From NCBI RefSeq assembly GCF_958979055.1, contig NC_084888.1, positions 37,405,804 through 37,469,803 of the forward strand: a DNA stretch of 64,000 nt, read 5' to 3'. The notes beneath the pieces are model-generated. The model was not told the DNA's origin and did not search any database. It saw only the letters and a list, made by a program, of their open reading frames with translations. The position numbers were made by a program, and so were the translations under genes. The stretch is from Alnus glutinosa. Taxonomy: Eukaryota > Streptophyta > Magnoliopsida > Fagales > Betulaceae. Below, in pieces: positions 45,569-57,192 of this stretch; positions within the stretch are counted from its first letter, which is position 1; each line of letters begins with the position of its first letter.

Positions 45569-45693
45569 ATTATGAGAGTCTCATCATTGTGAATTTTCAT
45601 GATGAAAGGTGTCTTTCTTTCTTAAATGGGGATAATCATAATCTTTCAAAATGGTACTTAATTAGCACATTAACTTATATTTTCCTTTAAATA

Positions 45694-46077
45694 ATGAAAT
45701 TACCTAACCTTAGCCTACCAAGCATCATTGTTCTGTCTGATAGTGGAGGGTCTTTATCTTTGGTTTTATTAACTAAACAGAATCAAGCTACACACACAGA
45801 TGGAGATCCAAACAATTTCTATAATACAGTATCAAATAAAAACAATAAAAAAATAAATAAAAATAAGCCAAATAAATCACCCGATCCAATAGCTTCTTGG
45901 CCAGCAACCAATAAAAGAGCCAAAAAAAAGACGGTTTTTATAGCAAGCCTTTTTATAGGCATATTCCCATGCATGGTGGCAGCAAGAGGTTTTGATTGCT
46001 ATAGTGAGAAAGATTGCACTAAGATCAACGGGATGAAAGTCGTTGCAAAAGAACTAACACTCAAAGGTCCTAAATGA
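45694..46077 (+). CDS. Hypothetical 127-codon frame, doubtful
   Basis: Asn/Lys-rich N-terminal part, a hydrophobic stretch (VFIASLFIGIFPCMVAA, about residues 81-97) and a short C-terminal tail with two Cys (FDCYSEKDCTKINGMK). No family recognised. ATG start, but no promoter or neighbour supports it; it could be chance. Confidence 0.2.
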   Translation: MKLPNLSLPSIIVLSDSGGSLSLVLLTKQNQATHTDGDPNNFYNTVSNKNNKKINKNKPNKSPDPIASWPATNKRAKKKTVFIASLFIGIFPCMVAARGFDCYSEKDCTKINGMKVVAKELTLKGPK

Positions 46078-46689
46078 CATATGCTTTTTGTTCCCATTAT
46101 GTATGGGTTGGCAACTTTTATCTTTGTCCGGCCAAATTTTGGACAGCCTGCCTATTTGTTAGAACAAGTAGGACCTATAGACTCTCATATTTAATGCCCG
46201 AGTTGTTAGCGATCCGAATAAAAATTGCTGAAAATCTAGATCTATTTATCCCACTGTTCTTCTTGTCTTTTCCTTTTGAAGGCAAGAGCAGAATTCTATA
46301 TTGCTAATCAGGTTAGAAAGAACCAGAATTGCCGAGGTCATGACTCAATAATATACCGTCAAACAAAGAACAACCGCATGTTTTTTCTATTAAAAGTAGT
46401 TGGTTTAAAGCATAATTGGGTTGATTTCGGTTGTTCTACTGACCAAATGGTGCGGGTCCATGTTGCAGATAGATGCCATTTCAGTAGAACTGCTTTGGGT
46501 TAGCCGAATAATGAATATTAATTAGAAGAAGTTTTGATAAAGTAGGCTTATCTAATAAGGGTTAATGGGTTAGTTTAGGATTAGTTACAATGAAATTAAG
46601 TAGATTTATAAGAGATTGAGAGTTCGTTGGGGAGAGCTGCAATATAAAATACTTCCAAAGGTGAGAGAGAGAGAGAGTGACGCCGGACA

Positions 46690-47240
46690 GAATAATGTTT
46701 ATTTTGCAGGCTATTCAACAGGCAGTTTGCAAGGAAGAAGACAGATAAATTATCCCAAAACACAAAGAGAACTTTGAGAAAATAACAATATTTAATTCAT
46801 CGATTGTTCTATTACAAATGTCCCTATTTATAATAAAGCCCTAATGACCACTAAAGGAAATAAAATCTCCTAAGACTTGAAATAAATACAAATAAGCATA
46901 TTATGGAAATACTTTGTGCCAAAGAATATCTCCAAATTCATGGGAAATACTTGGTACCAAAGAATTACCATATTAGGGAAAATATAATATCTATAATATT
47001 ACTTGACCACAAAGTAAATATAAATATGGGAATTCTTTAAAAGATGAATCAAGAGATTTGTCGATAGTCTCTTCTTTCCTTCTTGGTCTTTCCCTTGATG
47101 GATGTTGACAACTCGGTAGAGAATATCTTCTAAATCACAATTGCCAAAGGTCTCTTCTTTCCTTCTTGAGTAGTTGCCCCTTTCCTTTATTGCTTAAGCC
47201 AAATAAATTTCATCACCACATCATAGACCAATTAATTCTA
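46690..47240 (-). repeat. LTR-like remnant
   Basis: On the minus strand TTATAAATAGGGACATTTG is followed by AATAGAACAATCGATG and a TTTTGGGATAATTTATCTG stretch, a layout typical of the promoter-R region of plant LTRs. Ends not found. Confidence 0.35.
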
Positions 47241-48004
47241 TATTTGTGTTTGATTTGCACACATTGTGTAGTCTCAAATAAGCAACATCTAGCGATTCTA
47301 GCCCGACACTTTCTAGTGGTGGCTTTAGTCCTCTAAAGCAACCAGTCCAAAACCAAAATTTTCATGTTTTGTCTTTTGTTTTTCATGCTCAAAACAAAAA
47401 TATTAACAAACAATTTAAATACAAAACACTCTTAAAAATACAAAAATAGTTTTCATGTTTATGTCATATCAAAACACTTTCCAAATCAAAAACAAAAACA
47501 CTCCCAAAACCGAGTCGGTAGATGCCGAGTTGTAAGATTCATCTTTAAGAGTTATTCTCTATTTTCTTTGGAAGGGCTAGGGTTTTTCTCTTTCTTATTT
47601 GAAATTTTCTCTCTTCTTAGAATACCCTTTCACCTTCAATCTTTAGTTTCTATTGAGAATAATTCTAGTTCTGTTTGGTGTCAAAAACACATTAACAAAC
47701 AATCTCTATAATTTCATTTGGTTATAAAATTCTACAACCACTACACGATTCTCTGAATGCTAGCGTTAGATGGGCCACCAAATAAGCTGAGGTAGTAGCC
47801 ATTTGTAGGAGCCTCTGCCTGGCCCTCACTAACCAGTCACAACCTGCATATCTACTCCTTTTCATGCTCGGCAGAGATCTTGGCTTTATGGGTTTTTGTT
47901 TGGTCGGGTATGATTGAGTCAGTCAAAACTTTTGGCTCACAGACTCACAGTGCTCTTATCCACAGATCTCACTACACACGTTTATTGACAGCTTGAAAAT
48001 TCTG

Positions 48005-48496
48005 GCCATGGTAAAGACGCGTATGAGAAACCAATCTTTCAGTACCTAAAAGCAAACCTTGGTATTTCTGTGAGGCACAATTTTGCGGTAGCTGCAGCTG
48101 TCCTCAGACATCAACAAATGTTGGAGAAGCACAGGCTGCCCTCTTAGCAGTAAAATATGCAATCTCTTGTGGCTGTCATTCTCTCATTTTTTCTCATCAT
48201 CGCACTAGCCATCAACAAAGTTGGGCTCTCTTTTCTGATTAGACTTTTGCTCCTATCATAGAAGATATCCACCAGCAGCTTCACCTTCTCCAAAGATGAT
48301 GAATTGCAGTTAAAAATTTCCCGGAGTGCAAATCATCGAGCACATCAGATTGCAAAGCGGACCGCTTCCAATAAAATTTTTGGAAGCATTCCCCGTTCCT
48401 CCCCTTGCCTCTCTTCAATCAGAATCAGCGGTAGGAAAGATCTCCTTGTAATCCCATTTTTTTTCATTATTGCTTAGTGGAAAAAAAAAAAAAAAC
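48005..48496 (+). mobile_element. LINE 3' fragment (RNase H) with poly-A tail
   Basis: GEAQAALLAVKYAISCG (near 48130-48180) and, in another frame, ANHRAHQIAKR (near 48330) are RNase H motifs of plant LINEs. Stops and frameshifts between them. Ends with AGTGG then a 16-A tail (48481-48496). Different subfamily from the 38.7-kb LINE. Confidence 0.8.
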
Positions 48497-51366
48497 ACAA
48501 AACACAAAAAACAAAAGGAACTAGCAAACCCTACCATGTCAATTATTGCAACATAGTAACTACTCAATTACCACCATTTAAAAAAAGAAAAATTCTCTCA
48601 TTCAAACACATTCAGGTGCTTATAATTGAGTTGGAGGAGAAGGTGATGTGAAGTGTCTCTTTATTGATAACGACTTGAAGTATCAAACAAGAAGCAGGAC
48701 AATCTTTCAATGAAACAACCAAAAGAGTATCTATTCATAGCAACAGCAAAACTCCTTGACTGAGTGAACACACTGTGTGCCAATATTAGAATATGGATCA
48801 CAAGATACACAAACATAAGAACAGCAATATTCAGCAAACCATGTTTCAAATTTAGTTTGCATTTCAGGAACCTTAGCAGTGCAACAGAGATTATAAATCA
48901 TCTTTCATAAGTGCTCAGAATATCAAGTGCTGTAGGCAATTTCTTTGCAATTAAGGGTAAGACGTGATTGGAAGTAACCAATTAGGTTTAAAACAAAACC
49001 TAGAAATTGATCACTAATCCGGGGTGATAGTGGAAAAGTTGACAGATAAGTCACCCTTACTGCCACTCTACAGAACCGTACATGAGATTTTCAATAGATT
49101 CATCATTCCATTTCAATCGATTCAAGAACGAATCACGCGCCTATTGCCACAGCTGTAGATATAGGTATTTTGAGAATATGTCTTAATCAAAGTAGTACCA
49201 GGTTTGGTCTGAACAATCAGCCTCAGGTTTTATTTCTCAAGCTATCAAATTAACCAGAACTAAAATTTTGAAACTACCAAAATGATGGCATGATACCCTG
49301 TATTCATATGAGAATCAGGTTCTTACTTCTAGTTCTCCCTTTTTTGATAAGAAATTGGCTGCAAGAGAAGGGGAGGGGATAGAAAACTAGTGACCTCCAC
49401 TTCATGAGGCGTGATCCTCAGTCTGATTGAGCTATCCCTTGGCTTTTAGTTCTAGAATTCAAAGGTGCCTGAATTGAGCCAAGGCCTACCCGACCACAAG
49501 ATTTAGTTTAAAATCTACAAAATGATAAAATCTCAACAAGCCAAGACCTACTTTTTGTGATAAATTTTAATATGTATAGATAAATCCTTTAAAAGTCATA
49601 CTTTCTAGTGATACTTTCATTTTACAGACTTCAAACATTTTCCTGTACTTTTGCTGATAAGCTCGAATAAACTCCAATCACCACAGTCCTTTGCGGCAGC
49701 AATTCAAAGTTAATTACATAATCCAGTTTTGCAATTTCATTCTACTTAGGGTTATACCTTCAGTTACACCGTGTGCCAATACATCCTTCCTCACCTTTTC
49801 AACTCAAAGTCATTTTGGTCTCTCTCCTTGTTCTAGCAATATCTTCAACGTGAACAATGTAAATTCTTTTCACAAGTTGTTCTTCTGACTGGTGCACTCT
49901 TTACAAGCCATTACTTTTTACTGGAGCAGTTTGTAGTTTTCAGTGAAGATGAAGTTGGAGAAGAAGATGATGGTGACTACCATTTTAACAAACTTCCACT
50001 AACATTGTTTGACATTGGTGCTGACCTAGCTTATCACAAACTTCTTCTTTTTTTTGTCATGTGTTGTAACTCTTACCATCATCCATATGTATACGAATGG
50101 TATATGGTGTACCTAGCTCCGATGGGCCATACTTAAGCCCGAAGGCCCCTTATGGCCCATATATTGAGAAGTCACCCACCACCTAGAATTCCTATGGGCA
50201 AACCCACAAATAAGTTGGCTCAGGGAATTAGGGGGGCTATTGGTGTACCTAGTTCTGCTGGGCTCCTAAGGCCTATCTACCCCATGGCTCCTCAAACCCA
50301 AACACGGCCCAATGTTCAGCTAAAGTCTTTTGTGACCAAAGAGCCCATGAGGCTCGCCTACTAGAGGGCTCGATAGCCTGTGCAAATGAACTAGGATCAA
50401 CAGGCCAGGAAGAGGCCTGTTGGTTAGACACAAGGTTAGTCCTAGCCAAGACTAGGATGCACCTATATCCCAAGGGAACGCACCGCAACCGATCTCTCCC
50501 TCTCGCCAGTCAGATAATGACTTTCCCATGCTAGAAACCTCCCACGATATTCACAAAAAGAAATATTCATACCTTCAACTGCATGACCTCAACAACATTT
50601 GATTCCCTTAACTGAATTCAAGTGGGAGGGCCTCAACCCTAGTAAGGGAAGGCGGGAGCAACCAACCTATCTAAGGAGAGTAAGACCCTTCATTGGTTAG
50701 GTACGCAATCATTTCTTACACCCTCACTCAGTCAATTTGCCTTTTCTTCCTACCCATTATGACTTAATCATCGAAGGTGGTTTTGCCGAACCCCTTACCA
50801 TCATCCTTCTGTATATTAATGATATAAATGATTGCACAAAACCTCAAAGAACTTTTCCACTTCATTTATCTTGCTTTAATTTTGTTGGCCAGCATCCTCT
50901 ACAGTGTCTACACCCTATCTTCCCTTAATTGACAGAAACAGCTGCTCTTTGGTAACTCTTGGTCATCAGTATTAACTACTTTCTCATTTACATAAATTTC
51001 ATTGTCAACAAACAAAAGCATATCGTAGTTGATGAAAACATCTAAGATGTATGTCTAAGTTTTTTCATGAAATAAACCAGATAAGGTCAACCGACAACAG
51101 ATATTTATGTTCATGCTTAGCCAGGAAAAAAAAAATTGGTTTAAGGTTGTCTCCTTCCAAGTATAAATAAAATTTCAGAATAAAGTTGCAATCAGCATAA
51201 GGAAAATGATGGTATTGAGAAAGAGATATCTTCAACAACATAAAAAAAGAAAAAAGGAAGAAAAAAAAGAACATGGTTGCATCCGATTCACTCAAAACCC
51301 ATGTTTCACATAATTTTACAGAGATCAATATACTATAAATTTTACATTTTTCCTTACCTACTGGGC
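48497..51366. other. Intergenic; unrecognised sequence and SINE
   Basis: 50100-50720 is non-AT-rich, with GTGTACCTAG twice (50107 and 50242) and GGGAAGGCGGGAGCAACC; it may be an old LTR, unproven. 51065-51366 is likely 3' UTR of the PLAC8 gene. No other gene supported. Confidence 0.45.
49338..49442 (-). mobile_element. tRNA-derived SINE
   Basis: On the minus strand GGGATAGCTCAATCAGACTG (A box), ACGCCTCATGAAGTGGAGGT and a degenerate B box (GTCACTAGTTTTC) replicate a tRNA gene layout, followed by a pyrimidine-rich segment and an A-run (CAAAAAAGGG). Decayed. Confidence 0.7.
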
Positions 51367-53055
51367 TCAGTGGGTTGGTTCTCTTTGTATCCGCGATGTA
51401 GATGGTGGAGTCATAGTTTCATCCCTACCTCCTGCAGAAAACTCTTCTTTCACTGTAGAAAGTAGCCTATCTGGGCTATAATATCCCTTTGAAAGTCTAC
51501 TAGGGCTTGGAGAACTAGTTGTAAGAATCGTGGATGGGCTAGTGCCATTCCCCATTGGAGAGCTTGGGCCAGATATGGACTGAACCACTGCCTCTTCACG
51601 AGGCAAAGGTGAAATCGGCAGTGGGTCACCATGGTCCATTTGTTTCCTGCAGAACTTATCTTCCACAATATCATAGGAATTCCCGGTCCGCACTTCCTGA
51701 GCAAGAGAACACCAACAACAGCATAGCCATAGTGTGCAGTCAGCAACTGCTGGTTCACCGCAACAGAAGTTATAAGCAGGCAAATTGAATCTCTTTCTCA
51801 TTTGGATCCTCCAAAAGCCACCATAGAGTAAACCAAAGGCACAAAGAACAACCCCAGTAACACCTAGAGCTTCCCTAACAGCATCATTGTCAATATTCAC
51901 AGCAGCCAAGATGAATATCCAGAAAGGAGCCATACAAAATAAAACAAAAGTGGCGATATGGACATACATATTGCCAAATCCAAGTCTCTCCATATTCCAC
52001 CCAAATACACAAAAGCTACAGAAAAGTGAGAGATATGCTAGAGAGATATCATCCCAAAAATCAAGAATCCCCCCACTCCATCGTGGTCTATTCTCAACAA
52101 TCTGCTGTTCATCTCTTGTTGCAAAAGAATATCTTTTCTGTAACGATTTCAATCTCGTCACATTCAGCCCATCACCACTGGCGGTCCGAACCTGTGCTTC
52201 CTCATCCATTGGAGAATCATAATCCCTACCAAGGGGGCTAATAATCGTGTATAAGCCAGCAGCAGCAGGTGCAGCAATTGCAACAGATATACATATTCCA
52301 ACTCCTATGGCTGGCCGTTGAGATCTCCTGTACCCCAAGTTTAGACCACAAAGCGCATACTGAGCAAAACAATTTATTTGCAGGAGAACAACAACAACCA
52401 TCATGTGAGTCCATTCATGGGGCTTGTAGGTCCCATTCTTGCAGTAAATCTTTCTAAGTTTAGAAACGTCATCTGGTTTCCATCTGCACAGAAGTACAAG
52501 GTGGTATAACCGTTTTGGGTGCTGGTACAAACACATAAGAGTAAACAATGCATTGAGAATTTGATTGTTTACTTCAAACCAAACATCCCTCTGGGGCTTC
52601 TTGGGTAGCGCACTGTTTAACATTCCGGTCATAACAAAGAATAGAATGGCACCTGAAACAGCAACGCAGGTGATCCATGCAAACAGAGCCATATTCATTG
52701 GGTTTTTAATCCATTCTTTGCCCAGTTTCATGAGAGAACCCCAATTGATTTTCCGAGCGAAAACCCCATTGAGGCGTTCTTGGAAACGGTGACCACTTGA
52801 AGAATCCACAGAGCGTGAAATCTCATCTCTCTCATCAGCTATGCGCTTGAACCTGGCAGATGCAGAGCCAAACTTGAGGAGCCTTATTCTACTAAGAGGA
52901 GCAGTTAAGGTATCAGAAAACCTTTTTTGATGGTTTTCATTCCTTAGTAGTGTCTTTGGAGATGCTGATATGTCAAGAGGAATTTGACCGTTCACTTTAG
53001 CACCATTAGATTCCTCAACTTCTTCCTTGTGCGTGCCGTTATCAGTTGAATTCAT
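51367..53055 (-). CDS. PLAC8-family membrane protein (with DUF2985 region)
   Basis: Intronless coding region of 562 aa starting at ATG 53055-53053 (MNSTDNGTHKEE). Basic, polar N-terminus (1-105). First membrane segment about 122-146 (ALFAWITCVAVSGAILFFVM), then a conserved soluble part with WFEVNNQILNALFTL, HPKRLYHLVLLCRW and KPDDVSKLRKIYC typical of DUF2985. Further membrane segments near 216-240, 248-272, 364-388 and 396-416. PLAC8 signature about 326-460: WSGGILDFWDD, CSFCVFGWNMERLGFG and CCGEPAVADCTLWLCCCWCS. The Ser/Pro-rich tail ends STVKEEFSAGG. Plant members of this long subgroup have no assigned biochemical role; other PLAC8 proteins act in cell-size control and metal transport. The frame extends two codons upstream as TTG-AGA, so ATG at 53055 is the start. 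Complete, no lesions. Confidence 0.92.
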   Translation of the reverse strand: MNSTDNGTHKEEVEESNGAKVNGQIPLDISASPKTLLRNENHQKRFSDTLTAPLSRIRLLKFGSASARFKRIADERDEISRSVDSSSGHRFQERLNGVFARKINWGSLMKLGKEWIKNPMNMALFAWITCVAVSGAILFFVMTGMLNSALPKKPQRDVWFEVNNQILNALFTLMCLYQHPKRLYHLVLLCRWKPDDVSKLRKIYCKNGTYKPHEWTHMMVVVVLLQINCFAQYALCGLNLGYRRSQRPAIGVGICISVAIAAPAAAGLYTIISPLGRDYDSPMDEEAQVRTASGDGLNVTRLKSLQKRYSFATRDEQQIVENRPRWSGGILDFWDDISLAYLSLFCSFCVFGWNMERLGFGNMYVHIATFVLFCMAPFWIFILAAVNIDNDAVREALGVTGVVLCAFGLLYGGFWRIQMRKRFNLPAYNFCCGEPAVADCTLWLCCCWCSLAQEVRTGNSYDIVEDKFCRKQMDHGDPLPISPLPREEAVVQSISGPSSPMGNGTSPSTILTTSSPSPSRLSKGYYSPDRLLSTVKEEFSAGGRDETMTPPSTSRIQREPTH

Positions 53056-54226
53056 TCTCAATCAAAACACAATCTAGCCTTGTTGCTCACAATGGGCAAT
53101 GCAACATCAAAGACACAATGGACACCGGAGAGAGAGCTATATGTTGACTGTCAATGTTTCCTCCTAAGTTTTGAATCCCAAACAATAAATTTTAAGAATT
53201 TTTCAGTCATCACATTGAAGTTATATTGTGACACAAGTCGAGAAGCAAGGAATCTATTAAGTTAAAGAAAATGGAAGCATGTAATTGATGACCCACTCTA
53301 CAAGCCAAGAAGCTTTCCAAAGAACAAGAATCACAAACCAAAACTGTAGTTTGGCATATAAAACCTGACGCAGATGATATGCCTTGTTTGGAAGTGGACT
53401 CATCTCAAATGTGGATCCAATTTTTTTAAAAACCAATGCAGTTATGGATGTTTTGGGAGTTTGGAGTTTGTACAGAGGATTTCACGGAAAAAAAACAAGG
53501 TAGAACTTTTAAGTTTTTTCCCAAAACCGAATCCTAAATTTGCACTTGAATTTGTTCCGAAAACAAAAACAAGAACAAATTTGCTTCCAAATTATATAAA
53601 TTCCGGGAATGGAAAATTTCATATAAAAGAACAGGACCTCCACTTGCTCAGCTTTTATTGCTGATCAAAATCCAGTATCTAAAAATACAAGCAATTGGGT
53701 CGCAATTAAAACCCAGAAACTGATCCTAAAAGAACAATATTTTAATCCAGAACTTTGATAAGAACAACGGAAATAGAAACACCCACGAATTTATATTTGC
53801 ACATTTCAACCAAAACAAGTCAACTAATTTATACCCCTATAACAAAAGTTTTTTACAACAAAACTTTTTTAAAAAATAAAATAAAAGGAATACGGGAAGA
53901 TCTAAAAGCTTGTGTACAAAAAAAGCCGAAGCCAAAACATACCTACGGTATAATAGACTATAGAGAAACACAGTAAGAGAGACTTGAAGAAGCTTTATTA
54001 AAAACTGTTTCCTGGATCCTCTCTGAGACTCTGACCTCGCAAAATAATCATAGTTGATAAAAATTAGCGAAACCTGCAATAGCAAAACGATAATCTTCTT
54101 GGGCACAACGAAGGGTCAACGAGAACCTTACATGCCAAAGTGCGTTGAGGTGGGTGGCCTGACGTGTAAAGAGCTATAAAACGATGTCGTTTTGGTTGTT
54201 CAGCCAGTAAAGACCTATAAAAGTGA
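53056..54226 (-). other. Probable 5' leader / leader intron and promoter of the PLAC8 gene
   Basis: AT-rich sequence without protein. On the minus strand a TTTTATAGC TATA-like motif near 54175 follows an ACGACATCG palindromic motif, and TTGCAGG near 54080 could be a leader splice site. Inference only. Confidence 0.35.
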
Positions 54227-55060
54227 CAGTGACAGAAGGATCAAAATGGCAATTATGGTACCCCAAGCATTTCCCTTTTCGTTTTGGCTTCATGTGGAAT
54301 GATGAGTATATCAACAATCCTATGAGACCTTTGCCTCGTCTACAAAATATTGTGTTACATGAATTCTTTAGTCTGTTTCTCCGGCTCTTACGGGTAGTTA
54401 AATTAGTTTAGAATCATGTCTTATTAAGTGGAAGTTACTGGTTTAAATTTTTCATTCCCTATTATGTGGACATGTTAAAAAAATAATAATAATAGTCTGT
54501 TTCTCCCTGCAATTTTGTATGTTATTTTTTTTTTAAAAAAAAAAAAAAAATCACAAAAATTTCACATTTGAAAAAACAAATGGCGGTTTTTAAATGTAAA
54601 AAAATTTACGTTTTTAAACCACATGTGACAGACTGACAGTGACAAAAGGATCAAAATGGCATGTTTTCGTTCTGGCTTCATGTGGAAAGATGAGTATATC
54701 AACAAGAGTTGTAATTGATGCACAACAAAATTGCACAACACTAGACACATGGGATATGACCTATGTGATGGGTCTCATTCACATGAGTCTCACCCATATG
54801 TCTTGTGTTGTGTATGTGTGGTACAATTTTGTTATGTAAAATTATTTTTCCTATCAGAACAATCCTATGACACCTTGTCACGAATACAAAATTGTGTTAC
54901 ATGAATTCTTTAGCCCGTTTCTACATGCAATTTTGTAAATTAAAAAAGTTCTTTTTTTGAAAAAAAAAATCACAAAAGTATCATGTTTGAAAAAAAATGG
55001 CATTTTTAAAATGTGAAAAAATTTACGTTTTTAAATCGCACGTGACTTTTAAAACGAATG
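54227..55060 (+). repeat. Local tandem duplication, about 400 bp per unit
   Basis: 54227-54629 and 54630-55060 share GACAGTGACA-AAGGATCAAAATGGCA, GGCTTCATGTGGAA-GATGAG, TGTTACATGAATTCTTTAG and AAAAAATTTACGTTTTTAAA in the same order. Unit 2 has a miniature element inserted at 54704. Confidence 0.85.
54704..54856 (+). mobile_element. Hairpin miniature element, copy 2 of the ACACATGGGG family
   Basis: Lies between TATATCAACA and CTATCAGAACAATCC; unit 1 has the empty site TATATCAACAATCC, so an imperfect 9-10-bp duplication is likely. Contains TGCACAACAAAATTG, GACACATGGGATATGA and CATGAGTCTCACCCATATG, as in 13343-13480. Confidence 0.75.
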
Positions 55061-57192
55061 ATTTTTAACAACAAATTGTAATTTTAACAAACACAATTGC
55101 TTTTTAAAAAAATCTATTTTTATTAACTATATTTAAAATCACTATTTTTAAATCGTACGTTTTTAAAGTGTTAAGCCAAAAGGACCCCTAATATTCTAGT
55201 TCCTCGAATCTTTTACAAATGTGATTTAACAAAACAGATAGAGATAGGAGTTTATGAATCATTTATAGAAAGAATTTTATTGAGAAACACTAACATAATA
55301 TTATTTTGCACAATTTTGTCTTTATGCTCTCTTTTAATTTTTTTTTATTTTTTTATTTTTTATTTTTTTTAAAAAAAAAAAGATTAGTGCAAATGTGATT
55401 ATTGGGATTGGATGGAGTGTTTGGTTCGGAAAAATTTAATATTCACTCGGTATTCACATTTTTAAGAATGTGAAGCTTGAGAATATGGATTTTTAGGAAT
55501 GCATCTAAACCCACGTTTGACAATAATTAAGAATTAGATAGAATTTTCGGGAATACGCAATTCTCATGTTTGGCTTGCTCCTAATCATCTTGTAAGAATT
55601 ATTTATGCTTTTCAAAATATCCTTATGCTTTATTTAAGTGCATAAGCTTGTTTGATATAAAAATATTTTTAAATTAAACCGAATATGAAAATGAAGAAAA
55701 ACTGTAAATAAACTGTGGTTTTTCTTTAATTTTCCAAAATATATATCGGATATATTGTTTTTATTTATTTTTCATCTCTAACTAAATAAAACCTATTCAT
55801 TTCCCTTTCTTTTGTGGAATCAAATAATTTATCACTATTATATACATATTTTACAAATGATCACAATCAATTTATCAAAAATAGAATCAGTTCCATTTTT
55901 TTTTTAATTGGTTTTTATTTCATTTTCATTTTGTCTAAACCACTTGTAATTAGTTTTCTTTTTATAAAACCATGTATTCACTATTTTCAAGTGAGAAATG
56001 TTATATGTTATACTTTTATCCTATTTTGTTAGTGTGGTAATGACAATCAATGTCACATCAACAAAGTCGAATAAAAGTGTATTATATGGCATTATTCTTT
56101 TTAAATATAGAATTGAGTGTGTGTTTTAGTCCGCTTGGGGAGAATTTTTTTTAAGGTTTAGGAACAGAGAAAGCTTAGGGGTATCAAAACTAAGAGTCCA
56201 TTTGGGTTTGCGATTTCAAAAAGTGAAATTTAAAATAACTATTTTAAAATGTGAGATTTAAAAAAGTGATTTTTAAAAACGCAGTTAAGTATTTGGCAAA
56301 ATCGCAATTTAGCCTTTAAAATTGTAAATTAGTCTTTAAAATTCTGCGTTTTCAAAAAAACATCATCTTACCTGTGTTTTGAAAAAACAGATTTTCTTTC
56401 AAAAACATAGTTCTCAAACGATTTATGTTCTACAATTCGGTTTAAAATCGTTCCTTTTTTTTTTACAAAATTATAAATCCAAACGCACCCTAAGAGAATG
56501 GGCATTTTTGTCCATTTTGAAGAAGAAAAAATCCCAAGTGACATTGGATTTCCTTTATTTAAATGCAACCAAGATCACCCCAGCTAAAAGTCACATAAAA
56601 GTAATATTTGAAAGATAATTTTATTTACAAGCTTGACTTATGCTGATGCTCAAGAGGGTAAATCTACTGTATTAGAAGTTAAGACTTGAGATTTCATGGA
56701 GAAAACAAGAGTTTTTTCTGTTGTTCAAAACGCGTTCATGCTCTTTCTTCGAAATTTACTCCGATTAAAATTTTGTTGCCGTTTACAGCACTAAAGAACC
56801 AATGATCAGTTCATTGTAAGCGTGTGACATGTGCGAATAATTATCAACGGAAGCTAAAACAGATGTTGGTTGTGAAACAGAATAATAATATATGATAATC
56901 GCCCCTTAATTAAATAATTCAGTTGTATCCTCCATTTAGAGTTCTCATTCTTTTCCAACACACAAAGTAATCATGAAAACCAGTAGTAGAAAAAATAGGC
57001 CAGAATCGAACTACAAAGTCATGTTCATGTCACAAACTTAAGAATACCTACAAGGATCAACACCCAATTCAAGTACATTTTAGTATCGGTAGCCATCGTA
57101 GAGGAAGGGTAACTGGACACAAGCACATCATAGAATGCAATCATCAAGAACGAAAAAAGCAAAACAACCGAAACTTTTGAGAAAAAAAAATT
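55061..57192. other. AT-rich intergenic DNA with a GGGTTTGCGATTT-type element
   Basis: 56187-56493: ends CTAAGAGTCCATTTGGGTTTGCG and, reversed, CTTAGGGTGCGTTTGGATTT, probably a miniature TIR element. Similar ends occur at 26120-26265 and 61985-62555. No gene. Confidence 0.5.

Noticed and set aside
49338..49442. Functional tRNA gene
   Set aside because: A-box is good but the T-arm/B-box is mutated and a pyrimidine-rich body with A-tail follows, which is a SINE layout.
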